A model generated the notes under the pieces. It searched no databases and was not told where the DNA came from. It saw nothing but the letters and a program-made list of their open reading frames with translations. The translations under genes and the position numbers were made by a program. Positions 48,896-61,301 of a stretch of 64,000 nucleotides of DNA are shown here, in pieces (the first letter of the stretch is position 1; each line of letters opens with the position of its first letter). This stretch comes from Apoderus coryli. Taxonomy: Eukaryota > Arthropoda > Insecta > Coleoptera > Attelabidae. The stretch lies in contig OU452216.1 in assembly GCA_911728435.2 (NCBI GenBank), positions 4,538,342 to 4,602,341 on the forward strand. The letters are read 5' to 3'.

Positions 48896-49874
48896 TACAG
48901 GGCGTTAGTAAATAAGTGCAACAAACTTCAGGGGGTAATTCTGCATGAAAAAATAATGACAGTTTGCTATATAAACATATGCCCCCAAATGCTTCGTTTT
49001 CTGATAAAGTTTTTCTTAAAAACTGAAGATTTATTTATTGCTCTGAAACCAGTGGAGATATGCAAATAAAATTTAGTGAGTTTTAAGAGGTAGTTATTGC
49101 GCATTTTTTGGCAAGCAACTAAGAATTGTATGTTCATCAGTGGCGCGCATGCAGGTAATGATCTCAATATTTTTAAAGAAAAATGGTACGCCACTGGGAT
49201 TTTTCAAATAAATAATCATTTTGCAATTCCTCGTTCAATTTTTGATAAAAAATCTCTCTTGCTGTTTTATCGTAGGGGGCATCGTTTTTATGCAAAAAAA
49301 TAAAACATCTTACCCCGTATTTTTCATTTCTTTAATACAGTATCAAGAACTATCTAATACAATAAACATTAAACCAAAACAATAAGAGAAAATAACACTA
49401 ATAATAAAGAAACGCTAATTTGACATTTCGTTGAAATATTCGTTTAACAGAATGTTGACAGTCGCGGCGAGATGTTTTATTTTTTTGCACAAATGCCCCC
49501 TACGATAAAAAAGCAAGAGAGATTTTTTATCACAAATTGAACGAGGAATTCCAAAATGATTTTTAATATGAAAAGTTCCAGTGGCGTACCATTTTTTTTT
49601 CCTCAAAAAAATTGAGATCATTACCCGTATGCGCGCCTCTGATCAACATAAAATTCTTAGTTGCATGCCAAAAAATGCGCAATAACTACCTCTTAACACC
49701 CACTAATTTTCATTTGCATATCTCCACCGGTTTCAGAGCAATCAATAAATCTTCAGTTTTTAAGAAAACTTTAACTGTATCTCAACAGAAAACAAAGCAT
49801 TTGCGGACTGTCATTATTTTTTCATGCAGAATTACCTCCTGAAGTTTGTCGCACTTATTTACTAACACCCTGTA
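48896..49874. mobile_element. Foldback MITE with ~420-bp arms
   Basis: The arms 48896-49313 and about 49470-49874 are inverted copies ending TACAGGGCGTTAGTAAATAA / inverted partner, around a loop of about 155 bp. No coding capacity. Inside each arm sits a 59-bp segment with hAT-like ends, CAGTGGCGCGC...GTACGCCACTG (49138-49196; mirrored at about 49579-49638), so the arm was invaded before duplication or the two were copied together. Confidence 0.85.
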
Positions 49875-50559
49875 TATATAGACTCCACACGGACAGAGAT
49901 GTAATATAGAATGTGGTGTTGTAGAGTGGTTTAACTGTCTGTTATATTTACGCTGATGAAGCTTATAAGGAACAGAAGGAAAGTCAGGGCAAACAAATCA
50001 AAGAGTATTATAAAATCGTTCGATGGAACGAACCCGGAATAATACATGCGATCGATTCCAATTTTTCCATTGCCTCTTCCATTCTTTCGGATTTTTAATT
50101 CCAACTAGGTAATTCATAAAGCTCTTCTTTATGGCGACCATATTATCTGACAGGCGACTATTGTGTTTTGACGCCCGGAGAGAAGAAAATACTAACTTTA
50201 ACGTAAAAGAACGGGAGAAAATAAGGGGGATGAAATATTTGTGAGCGTAAAGTTTAGATCCGTGGGAGTGGAAAAAATACGCTTAAATATTTTGTTTATG
50301 GTGTGATAACTTTCTGTATAGGATTATGATGTAAATGTAGGTTGGAGGGTTCTTAAAATATTTCTAGTTTTATGTTGCTAAAGATGAAATACCACAACAG
50401 GAGCGTTCAATGTTTTCTCGGTATCGTGGTGACTTACTTATTAACAATACTGTTTCTTTCATTAACGTTTTTGCGGATTATTTAAAGAATCAAAAAACTA
50501 TCGACAGATTTATTACGTATCACCTCTACCTATTGTTATCCTTCAACGTCAATATCAAT
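49875..50559. other. Gene-free stretch
   Basis: No supported gene. The last part (50404-50559) may contain decayed upstream RT sequence of the following LINE, but no motif was convincing. Confidence 0.4.
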
Positions 50560-51232
50560 ACGTGTCTGGGACGTTGGATAACTGCGGTCAGGTTGACGTT
50601 GTATACACCGATTTTTGCAAGGCGTTTGATAGAATTGATCATACAATCCTTATACAAAAGCTTCCGCATTTTGGCTTTAGCGCTGATGCCGTCTGTCTTC
50701 TACAATCTTATATTACTCATAGAGTTCAGTTTGTGTCATACAATGGATATACATCGACATATTATATAGCTCTATCTGGAGTACCTCAGGGTTCAAATCT
50801 GGGACCTTTATTATTTTTATTATTCATTAATGATTTGGGAGAATTATTGAATTGTAGTAAACTGATTTATGCAGATGACTTAAAGATTTTTACAACGATA
50901 AGTACGCCGGAGGATTGTATTTCACTACAGGGCAGTCTTCAATTGGTGAATGCTTGGTGTGAACAAAACAGACTTTCCCTCAATCCTAAGAAATGTAATG
51001 TTGTTTCTTATACCCGCGAAACGTCCCCGACCATCTTTTATTTAATGTAAATGGAGTACTTCTTAATCGAAAGGAGTCTACTAAAGATCTTGGAGTTACC
51101 TTTGACACTTTCAAGGAACATATTACGGATATGGTGGCTGGTGCGACCAAAGCTTATGGCTTTATTGTTAGAAACAGCAAATATTTCGAGAGTGTCGTTA
51201 CTTTGAATACTCTATATTTTGCATATGTAAGA
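50560..51232 (+). pseudogene. LINE RT fragment (Jockey-like), truncated at both ends
   Basis: SGTLDNCGQVDVVYTDFCKA, then FDRIDHTILIQKLPHFGF (first Asp region), LSGVPQGSNLGPLLFLLFIN and KLIYADDLKIFTTI (intact YADD). A stop at 51048-51050 is followed in another frame by RKESTKDLGVTFDTF and KAYGFIVRNSKYFESV, then the LINE sequence ends at about 51232 without a tail. Close in style to the LINE at 36313-37273 (ADDLK). Confidence 0.86.
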
Positions 51233-52859
51233 ATTTATAACAGAGATAAAATTCTACTCACAACTCCTTTACGTTAAGAACAAACTTTAATCTTTATTAA
51301 AAATTGATTGGAAGCAAAAAGGCCTTCAATTAAAAAAGAATATCAAAAAAAATTCACTATTTCAGAATGAAAATGAAATGGACTTAGTCTTTATACTGAT
51401 ATACATTAAAACAAAAACTGGAAAATAATTCTTAACTGTGAAAAATCCAAGTCCAAAAACAAATTAAAATATTTACTTTAACTTTATAAAATTAGAAATC
51501 ACATCTGAACAGAACTCAAGCTAAAACGAATCTGACTTGTCTTTTCAAATAGCTTCATAAGAATCAGAAGTACCTACTATAGAATAGAAAATGGCCAATA
51601 AGAAAGCAGCATTTTTACAATACACCCCTATAAAAATATAGCTACAGGGTGAGAGGTGCAGAAATAAAATACATTTTTATGTTGACTGTAATATGACTGA
51701 CTGATTACTAAGATGTCTAATGTTGGAGCTTTTTCAGAAGATCAACAAGACACTACCGTTTGTAAAGTCAGGAACAATACGATTTTATAATGACTCCTTA
51801 ATATCCAGAAAAGCAAACTGGATGAAAACCCATATCATAATGGCCATTTAACATATATTCTTTGACATGGGAGACCTTGTTAACTCCCCAACTACCTATG
51901 TATAATATATAAGAATAGTCTGACATTTAATCGGCAGGTATTTCGATAATGTTGAATGACCACTCTGTATTTAAAACATCTGGTTATTCTTTCTAATATA
52001 TTTTCGACTAACTCATAAACAAACATAAGAACTTCTAAAATGTGACTAAATACAAGCCCTTTTAAGCTTTGTCATGTACAAAATTGTTCTAACGTATTCC
52101 TTAACAAATTTCGTTTTACCAGATATGACAGATTCATCAGCAAGCAACTGTAACGCGAAATTACTTAGATACTTTTCAAAAACTGTTTACATAAGAAAAC
52201 TTCTTTATACTCTACGTTTTGTATTATTAAAAAGTGTAACAAAACGGTCCGCAAGCGAGAGACGGAACATGAAAGAGCTTTTACTAGGTATATTCGGTTG
52301 GTCTAACAACTAACGTAATATTTACATTTAAGGACACTGAATTAAGTTACTTTGAAAATGGGCCAGCAAAATGAGCGACTGAATAATATTCACCTATATA
52401 GGTACGTGTAGAGACAATTTGTGTGTATAAAAAGTGATAAAATAAATTCGGAATGAAAACCTTTTTATTTACACCTCATTTTCACTCATGCGTGGCGGAT
52501 CGTCGAAACGTATGGCCCAAGCATTGTGTTTACCAAAGACAACATTTGCCATGTACGTTTGAAAACAATCGCTAACCAATTAAGGCCTTTCGTTATAGAA
52601 GATGGGTGCACCTATTGTTGTGCGTTATACGAGATCTAGTTATAAAATAACGAAACTATGACTGTAAAATTTTGTGAATCATTTTTTTGCTTTTTAACGT
52701 ACACAATTCAATGATTATCGAAATTCGGTCTGAATCGTCATATCCTCATTCGTACTTTTTAGATATCGGTGAGTTTGTGCGATTCCAATTCATGGAAATG
52801 TTTCAGAAAGTTGTGTTACACAATTTTTTGTTTGTGAGATTGTCTTTGTTGAATCGTGA
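51233..52859. other. Gene-free stretch
   Basis: About 1.6 kb with no convincing gene. CTACAGGGTGAGAGG at about 51645 is a possible decayed terminus. Confidence 0.4.
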
Positions 52860-53335
52860 GAATTAGGCTAGTGTTCATAAAATAATCATTTTTGAAGAAA
52901 TATGATTCCTCCGGCCCATAAAGTGCACAAAAGGGTGACTTTCTGGCTGTAATGGTATTTCGACAATGGCTTATCATCGTTCCAAATGCGGCAATTCTGC
53001 GCCACGAACGATGATCGTGTGATTTCAATTCCTGTAAAAGTTGATTCTTGTAAGCAAGTAACGAAGACATCTCCGACAAATTTTCCATAAAGTGGACTTA
53101 AATTTAATTGTTGAGTTGTTGAGCACGATGGATTTGGATCATCATGCATATATGCTGCACACTATCAATCGCTTGTTGTGAGCGCACTCTACTACGTCTT
53201 AAGGGATACGTTTTATCTTTTAGAGACTATCCATACCATAGCTCTAATAGGCACCATAAATTGTACGTAATGTCAGATAAGTTTCTCGAACACGTTGTCC
53301 AAAATAAATTTGATCGATTTGCAGACAGTGTTCCG
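52860..53335 (-). pseudogene. Tc1/mariner-superfamily transposase fragment
   Basis: On the minus strand in overlapping frames: VRSQQAIDSVQH-like start, MHDDPNPSCSTTQQLNLSP, LAYKNQLLQELKSHDHRSWR, then QNCRIWNDDKPLSKYHYSQK and VTLLCTLWAGGIIFLQK. The order matches insect transposases with 'NQNxRIWGxxNP ... PxxVTVWCxxWxxGIIGPYFF'. The family's first catalytic Asp region lies between the last two blocks' upstream part and is eroded. The C-terminal catalytic blocks are absent. A third kind of mariner-superfamily protein in this window. Confidence 0.75.
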
Positions 53336-54186
53336 TAACGGGAGCCTAACTGACCCCAGACCAACCGAGAACTGTCAAACCGTCTGTTACAGAAAAACAG
53401 TGTTGCCTATTTAAAGTTCTCCGCATCCAAAAAAAGCTGAACATACATAATACAAAACTATAATATATCATATCAAAACACTTTCGTGCTTTTAAGAACA
53501 GCGACCGGTCTCTTGTGAAAGTTTCTTATTGTGACTTAACTTACCCCACCTCTGAGGCGGGGAATTGTTATGTAGAATTTGTCTTACATCCTTTCTCAAT
53601 GAATAGTGTTCAACGCCGGTTGTGCCAACCTCAATCAACGCAAGTCCAAGCTTGAACTAAGTTCAATGTACGCAGGACGTTGTACAAACTTCGTTTAGTG
53701 GTGAACTAGGTTTAAACTCGACTGATAATGCGTGTTGAACTGGCGTTCTCTGAAATTTCATTTTGATTTTTCGTGCTTGTCTGGCTTTTAGGGTTCAGTA
53801 TCGCTAAAAAATCATTATATTCAGGCCTGAATAATAATGTCCCGTTGACCGAAGGTTGAATTTCAACCCGAGGTTAACCGGCAATTTCCGTTTTATAAAC
53901 GATATGCGAAGGTTGAACTGACGATTGAGTCAACCACTGTTTGAACTGTCATCTGGCGGTTATCTTACATTTTAAGGTTAGAATCATAAACCAAAGTGCG
54001 TATTTACTGTATTATTTATTAAGTTAGTTATTGTTTATGGAACTGTCGTACAACGTTGACATGACATTATTTATCTGATTGTGCGCATATAGATATTCTT
54101 TCATGATTGACATTAAAAACAAAATGGCCGTTCGTTAGTAGACTGCAGGTGGTTAAGTAAAATGGAGCGCTACATAACGACAACAT
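53336..54186. other. Gene-free stretch with TTGAACT-rich patch
   Basis: Between about 53610 and 53960 words such as GTTGAAC, TTGAACT and GTTCAA recur in both orientations, as in subterminal repeats of a MITE, but clean ends were not found. No coding region. Confidence 0.4.
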
Positions 54187-54240
54187 TTCTTTATTTATTC
54201 ACGGACAAAGTCCATTATTACAATACGAAAGTAAAAAATA
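54187..54240 (-). repeat. 3' end of a LINE (family of 36313-37513)
   Basis: TTTATTTATTCACGGACAAA and GTCCAT are the reverse complement of the 3' end at about 37479-37502. Only the terminal few tens of bases are retained. Confidence 0.7.
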
Positions 54241-55196
54241 AGAAATAATCATGACAAACACATATATATACGCATATATTCGATGCTTGTGTGCCCTTCA
54301 AATTTGGTTGTAAGAAAGTGCCTCTCTATTACACTAGGGAACTTATTGGCAATATTCGCAAAAAAAGAAAAGGCCTGCATTTCTACCACTGATGTGATAT
54401 TTCTAAAGTGTCATATCTGATTTGAAAGGGAAAAAAATATGCAATATTAATGGCTATAAAAATCAGGGTGGTTCCATTTAAAAAAACATAAGTTTGGTTC
54501 ATATTTCGAAACGGAGACCGAACAAAAAATTAAGTCTACGCCTATGGACTCCAAGTAAAAACATCTATTAAACACCGTTTATACAGGGTGTCCGGAAATG
54601 ACGTGTATAACGGAATAGCACAAATTCCTTGGCTGCAAATATTATGATTATGAAAATAGCGTGGTTTGGGTGCTAGAGGGCATAAAAGTCAATATTTTTT
54701 TTACGTTTTTTCAAATAAATTGAAATATGTTTGATAGATTTTATTCATTTTTTAGATACGCGTTTGCACCAATAAACTACAGTTTTTTATTGAAGAGACT
54801 CCAATTTCTAAAATTACAGGGTGTTTAAAAGCTTAGTCACTATAAATTATCTACCCATATTTTTGTAACCCTCGTATAATCAATACAAGATTTTTTTTTT
54901 GTGAATAGTTCATTTTATTTAGAATCTATTGACTCTCTTACAAAATTTTTGTTTGTCAAACAGTTTCGAGACAAAAAAATATTTTCTAAATCCCTACAAG
55001 CCTGAATCAGTACTTAATACATATAAAGACGAGGGTTGCCTTTTATATTTCGGGATTTGGCAACCCTGGTGTTGCAATCTGGCAACTGACACCTCTATCG
55101 TAAAGTTGGACTTTTTGAGGTTATACGTACTCAGAACGTTTTGTTTTTTTGTGTTGTTTACAGTAACCTAAAAAATTCTTCTCGGTCCAAAAATTA

Positions 55197-56160
55197 ACTC
55201 AGCAACAGTGCAAGGATGAACTTAATTCAATTTTTGGCGATGACGATCCATCAAGGATCAGTTTTTATCGATGGTATGGTGAATTCAATCGTGGTCGTAG
55301 TTCACTCCAAGACGAATTTCGTAAAGGTCGTCCAAAACTAGGTGTTGTTCCGAAAACCTTTGATGCTGTGTGAGAACTGATATTGCAAGATCTTCACGTG
55401 ACCTATCAAGAGATTGAGACGACCTTAGGGATTAGTGGGACCAGCATACATTCAATATTGCATAACCATTTGACTGTCAAAAAATTTGTTCGCGTCGGAT
55501 CCCACACAATTTATCAATCGCTCAAAAAAGGCTCGTGTCGGTTGGTCGAAAGAAATGCTCAAAAAATACGATCGCGGCGCTTCGAAACACGTCTATGACA
55601 TCGTGACAGGTGGTGAATCGTGGATTTACGCGTATGAGCCCGAAAGTAAACAGCAGTCGACAGTATGGGTGTTTCAAGATGAGCCAAATCCAACAAAAGT
55701 TGTTCGCGCACGAAGCACTTCCAAGCAAATGGTCACCTGTTTTTTCGGAAAAACTGGACATGTCGCAACCGTACCACTAGAACAACGCAGAAAAGTGAAA
55801 TCTGAGTGGTACACAACCATTTGTTTGCCAGTTGTGTTCCAAGAAATCAGGAAAACCAACCGCCGAAGACGGATGAATCTTCACCACGACAATGCGAGCT
55901 CTCACACATCGGCTCAAACAACTGCATTTTTGAGCACCCAAAACATCGATTTGATGAGTCATCCGCCGTATAGTCCTGATTTAGAACCGAATGACTTCTT
56001 TTTATTCCCGTACGTAAAAAACAAACTGAGAGGTCAACCTTTTTCGACACCTGAAGAAGCGGTTGCTGCGTTCAGAATGCATGATTTGGAAATACCTCAA
56101 TCAGAGTGGCAAAAGTGCTTTGACAATTGGTTCAAACGCATCGAATATTTCCCTCATGTG
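55197..56160 (+). pseudogene. Mariner transposase pseudogene (copy 2)
   Basis: Better preserved than copy 1. The N-terminal region FYRWYGEFNRGRSSLQDEF, a stop at about 55371-55373, and TLGISGTSIHSILHNHLTVK are followed by a 1-bp frameshift near 55483. Then a 225-codon open stretch runs to 56163. The first catalytic site is VTGGESW instead of TGDE, so Asp is replaced by Gly. The second (LHHDNASSH) and third (PYSPDLEPNDFFLF) are intact. The C-terminus is replaced after NWFKRI by inserted sequence; the remaining coding end (DLHGEYFEK) lies beyond the insert at 56591-56622. Confidence 0.92.
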
Positions 56161-56584
56161 TAAAAAATCCTATGAGAGGAGCAATTATCGATTGATTATA
56201 GCGGTAACTGCACTGTAGAAACCGAAGTAGCACTGATAATTAAAAATAAAATCAGTTGGACAAGTCAAAAAATATTTTTAAAAATGTCTGGTTTCGGATG
56301 TGATTCATTGGGAATTATAGAAAATAAAGTGATGGAAAGCGAACCAAAGAACACCAAACACAATATATAGGTATTTGTATTCGGGAAATATTCTCCCGAG
56401 TTACACTCGTGCATCAAAATAACCAGATAATTTTGCAGTCGAGCGTGGTGTCTTGGAAAAACTACATTCGGGCATTTTCATATTTTGTTAAAAGACTCTT
56501 TCTCCAAAATATGAAAATGCACTCATGCAGTTTTTAGACAACACGCTGTAATGTAAAATTATCGGTAATTTGTGCAATTACTTC
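56142..56584. mobile_element. Insertion within mariner copy 2
   Basis: About 440 bp absent from the mariner copy at 4195. CGAATA stands at its start (56142) and just after its end (56585), a possible short duplication; about 10 bp of mariner sequence is lost at the site. It contains GCATTTTCATATTTT (56472-56486) with its exact inverted partner (56506-56520). No coding content; family unknown. Confidence 0.6.
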
Positions 56585-56888
56585 CGAATAGATCTTCATG
56601 GGGAATATTTTGAAAAACAATAGAGTGATTTTCGATTACTAATATTTCGTACGTAGTTAAAATTCATAATGATTTAGAGATAAACGGCAAAAAGGAAAAG
56701 ACGAACTTCTAGTCGCAAATCACGTTAAATGACATTACAATAATATCATCTTTTTGTATTTGTCAAAGTAATCATAACTACCTTTTAATAAATACTTTGT
56801 GCTAAGTTACAATAATTATTCAGTTTTTTCCGTTTTATTTTCTTGAACCTTGATTTTTAATTTTAATTACTTTTTTTTAATTCCTTAA

Positions 56889-57315
56889 TTCATATTTGTA
56901 AATAATTGGTTTAGCCAAACCACTTAAGATTTGTCCCTTATTTTTTTAATTTTATTATTCGACTTTTCCACAATGGTTATTGTCTTTTTCATGGATCGGA
57001 TTACGGCATTCACCCATTTGATCCATTTTTCGTGAAAGAAATCCATCAGAAACATAGAGGACAATTTTTTAACTACAAATTGGTATTAAGGAACGTTACC
57101 GAGTCCGGATGGACCGCGTCGCACGTTACACGGTTTAAGTACTCGTATATTATGTTCTATTCTATATATTATGTTTACAGTTAAATCTTTTAAAATTGTT
57201 TCCATATTTACACTTAATTTCACACTAATTCACAATATTTTAAACCACCACCAAATAACACAACCGCTATATAATTTTAATTGGTTTGGCTAAACCAATT
57301 ATTTACAAATATGAA
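56889..57315. mobile_element. TTAA-flanked MITE with 33-bp perfect terminal repeats
   Basis: It begins TTCATATTTGTAAATAATTG and ends with the exact inverted copy (CAATTATTTACAAATATGAA). TTAA flanks both sides (56885-56888, 57316-57319). TTAA target choice is typical of piggyBac-type transposases, though the terminal bases are not the usual CCC/CCY. No coding sequence; 427 bp. Confidence 0.78.
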
Positions 57316-57319
57316 TTAA

Positions 57320-58459
57320 GAGGGGAATCCGAAATGGTTACTTACAAAAATGTCCGATGGTGGCGCTAGTGAATCTCATTGTATTCCGAATCATTCATTT
57401 CTTAACTTGGAGTAATTTTATAGAATATTTTAATACATTCTTCTCCTCAATAGGTGTCGCCAAAAACTAATACATAGTGACCCTAAAATGTCATATTTCT
57501 ATTTTGCGTAAATTATTTTCACATTCTTTTTTGTGCTCGTATTCTTATACGTTTGATGCTTATCTTCGCGTAGACTAGTCATAGTTATATACTATACTAT
57601 ATACATAAAAAGGATGAATGTAAAAAAACTGGTTTTATTTGCGATAAATAGTCAAGATTTTTAAATATTTTCACAAATTGATGATTTTTGTGAAAACCGT
57701 AAAACATAGGTAAATGACACCTTAAAACGAATCCCAGTTATTTTTGAGGGACTATTAAAATACTCCCATACGGGTGTTCTATTTAAAAAAAACAGAACTA
57801 TGATAATACATACTTATCTCTTCTTTGGACCGCCCTGTATGCTTGCAGTGTTTTTCAAAATGTATTAGGTTAGCCCTGTTGTTTTAGTTTGTCAGTTTCA
57901 AAACTATGAGACGCTTATTTCATGCATCAAAGAGTGTCTGTCCTAATAGTATACAATGTGTCCAGAAACTAATGGACCAAGCGAAAGCCATAAATTCTAT
58001 AGCAGATTTCATGGCAATTCAACGCCAAACTTCTAATGCAAAATTGCTTCTGAAAGGAGTTATAGTTTTTAAAAGATGGCGGCTTAGCATAGGTTTTTTA
58101 AAGGTATCGCGAAAGCGCCTTTAGCCATTGGAGTGAAAGGTGAAAAAGATATTTCCCTAAATAGAAGCATTCGTTAGCCATACACTGCTGAATTAAATTG
58201 CGAACTTAGGCATCTAAACGGGTATCAACGGACATTTTTAATAAAAAACTTCTTTTTCACTAACTTTTGGAGAATTCTGACAACATTCTTAGGAAATATT
58301 AGGTATTCTTATCTCAATATGATAGAATGCTGCATTTTCGAGAAAAATTAAGTTTTAGTTTAATATGCGGTTTAACATAGTACCTATCTATTTGATTTAC
58401 GATTGGTACAGTGATTATTTTAACAGTAAAAATTTTAAAAATTAAGTAGGGTATTAGGT
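57320..58459. other. Gene-free stretch
   Basis: No convincing gene. CCGCCCTGTATGC at about 57829 is a possible terminal motif. A 72-codon frame at 57906-58124 shows no domain. Confidence 0.4.
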
Positions 58460-60444
58460 ATTGTGAGTCTATACAGGGTGTCCCAAATATAAGAAATGAA
58501 CCATAGTTGTGTTTTTTTAAATGGAATGCCCTGTATATGAATATATTTTTGGATTCCCCGTTCAAAATAAACCTAACTTTCATTAAAGTACATCTCACCT
58601 AAACCTGACAGTTTTTGAATATTTAAATTTTTATAAAAATATAGACATAATATGAAAGAACAAATTCACACCTATTTGTTTGTTCTTTTTAAGCCAGTCT
58701 GGGCTGATAAATATACCCACTCATCACTTGTTACGCCAAATATAAAAAACCCGCAATACTAAATACAGGGTGTCCAATAATATAATTTATATGAAAGTAA
58801 AGTTTAATTCTAAATAACTTGTTTATTTCAAATGGAACACCCAGTATATGAGGTCAAAATTAGATGCATAAAGTAATTATCTGTCAAATATTATAATACT
58901 TGGAAAATGCACATATTCATGATATTAGGGAAATTTGAAATTGAATCTCTTAGTTTCATGTAGACCACCATGTATTTGATGATGCAAAAATTAAAGTTAA
59001 ATTAGAGTTTTCTTATAGATATGTATACTTATCTTTAATTTTGCATGGAAGAGGCACACATATTGGCAATAAGAGGAAGAATTTTCAAAAATATAATATT
59101 TATCAAGTCAGCCATGAGAATTTGAGAAGATAGAATACATTTCTTTTAATTTGATATTTACTGTCGAATAGTCTTTTAAAAGTTCTTACTTAAGAGTTGA
59201 GAATTTTTCAGAAAACAGTTTTTTATCTGTGACATTTGATTTAATTCAATTCAAAAATGCGAACCTATTCCAAAGGAGAAAGAATAGACATGATTTTTAT
59301 TCTGGGAGAATGGTCCAAAAACGCTTTACTGGCATCGCGAGTTTACGCTCAAAGGCTCCTGGCGCAAAATCACCCCAAAAAAGCGGTCTTCGAGAGACTG
59401 TTAAGGCAGTTTAACGAAAGATACCACCCAAACAAAGTGCAACTGCATCAAGAACTTTTCAATATTGATTTTAAATCGTGTTGAATTTTGTACATGGGCC
59501 AGGAACAAAATCATCGCAAATGAAAACTTTTTTAATAGAGGAGATGAAGAACCAAAGAAATGAAGCGTTTAGAAGCGTTACACCAGGTTAAAGTTGTTGA
59601 AGGATTTAAGAAAAGGATTCATATGTGCCTAGAGTCCAATCATTTTGAACATTTATTATAAAATTTATCAGTTTTTATGAAGGTATATCTTGTTATTTAA
59701 TTTAAGTGAAAAATTTATTTATTTATTATGTTATTGTTTAAATTATGGTTTGTCAAATTCTCATGGCCGACATGACAAATATAATTTTAAAAAATTCTTC
59801 CTATTACTACCAATATGTGCTTTTTCCATACATTAAAAAAATATACATATCTATAAGAAAACCTCATAGTGATTAATAGATAATTAATTTCATTATGATC
59901 AAATACAGGGTGGTCTACATGAAATTAACAGGTTCAATTAAAAATTCGCATAATATTATGAATATGTGCATTTTCCACGAAAACGTCAAGAGTTATCCAT
60001 AGGAAAGTATTATATAATATTTGACAGAGAATTACTTTGTGCATCTAATTTTTACCTCATATACCGGGTGTTGCATTTGAAATACACAAGTTATTTAGAA
60101 TTAAACTTTACGTTCATATAAGTTATATTATTGGACACCCTGTATTTAGTATTGGTGATTTTTTATATTTGGCGTAACAAGTGATGAGATATTTATCAGC
60201 CTAGACTGGCTTAAAAAGAACAAACAAATAGGTGTGAATTTTTTCATTCAAATTATGTCTATATTTTTATTAAAACATAAATATTTAAAAAACTATCAGG
60301 TTTAGGTTAGATGTGCCTAAATGAAATTTAGGTTTATTTTGAACAGGGAATCTAAAAATTTATTCATATACAGGGCATTCCATTTAAAAAAATGCAACTA
60401 TGGTTAATTTCTTATATTTGGGACACCCTGTATAGACTCACAAT
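58460..60444. mobile_element. Long-inverted-repeat element with internally deleted transposase
   Basis: The arms 58460-59130 and about 59757-60444 are inverted copies over about 680 bp, starting ATTGTGAGTCTATACAGGGT. Each arm contains at least two further TACAGGGTGT-type motifs in inverted pairs (58473/58525 and 58764/58842; mirrored on the right), as if smaller MITEs were nested in an ancestral arm before it was duplicated. The ~600-bp centre encodes a shrunken transposase (59257-59661). Confidence 0.86.
59257..59661 (+). pseudogene. Internally deleted mariner-superfamily transposase
   Basis: ATG at 59257: MRTYSKGERIDMIFILGEWS, then KNALLASRVYAQRLLAQNHP and VFERLLRQFNE, the N-terminal DNA-binding domain. 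The frame then shifts to VEFCTWARNKIIANENFF (near 59480-59535), the segment that normally precedes the first catalytic Asp, and later to VVEGFKKRIHMCLE with the C-terminal end HFEHLL and stop at 59659-59661. The whole DDE region is deleted. The two ends are close to the family's N- and C-termini, so this is a classical internal deletion derivative. Confidence 0.8.
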
Positions 60445-61301
60445 ATTTTTAAAATGTAGCCATAAATCATTTTTATCGAACCCACGAATAAAACTTTAAG
60501 GAAATTAAATAGTTTAACCACAGTATTCCGTGTCGTATGGCGTGAATAACCCTGTATATACGTTCCAACTACCTAACTGGTGAAATTTTAACCGCTATTT
60601 AAACCCCCACCAAGGGTATCTTATAATTTTATAATAACTACCAGTCGGGAGTTCTTGTAATCTCTCTATAGATCATAAAAAATCGGTTGTCACCCTAAAA
60701 CTTTCCCGACTAGTTATAATATAATCAAAAATATATGACCTACGTAACCAAACAGAATTTTAATAATTATTATAATTGTATTATTTCCACTAAACTAACG
60801 TAACAAACTAACTACTCGTACTTTATTCCTTCTTGTATTTATCCTCTAACAGTAGGTATACCTACATAATATTACCATAGATGTTTATTTATTCTCTGAT
60901 ATTACTGTACATGGCTAAAGTTAATAATCCCTACTCCTAGTACATACGCATATACATAATATACTATACCACATACAACTAAATATTAATAATATAAGTA
61001 CGACAAAACCATTAGATTTTTGTCTCACTGTGTATAAACAGCGCCATCTCTTCAATACTGTCCCAACTACGCATTATATGTTTGTTGCCTACATTTATAA
61101 AAAAATTATAAGAAAATGGCGGATATTTGAAGGGAAATATGAGGGATTTTTTTAAATATGGATATTGTCTAATACAGAAAGTTTTCACGTACAATTTTAA
61201 TTACAAGTTATTGTTAAATATGTAAATAAGGTAATAAAGTAATATTATCATTATTAAATATTAGAATCATAGCACAAAATGAGGAAAAAGTTGTTGACTT
61301 T
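60445..61301. other. Gene-free stretch
   Basis: AT-rich; one CCCTGTATATAC word at about 60550. No coding region or RNA gene seen. Confidence 0.4.

Larger units (their letters stand above)
55030..56650 (+). mobile_element. Mariner element, copy 2
   Basis: The left end CGAGGGTTGCCTTTTATATT equals that of the copy at 4195. The right terminal repeat is missing: similarity stops at about 56648 after ACTAATATTT. A foreign ~440-bp segment (56142-56584) sits near the 3' end of the coding region. No TA is present directly before the left end. Confidence 0.88.

Noticed and set aside
50410..50769. 119-codon open frame overlapping the LINE at 50560
   Set aside because: Most of it is a shadow of the RT frame. 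The upstream part may be RT debris, but no block could be matched securely.
53610..53960. Possible MITE with TTGAAC-type ends
   Set aside because: The words recur in both orientations, but terminal repeats do not align over more than a few bases.
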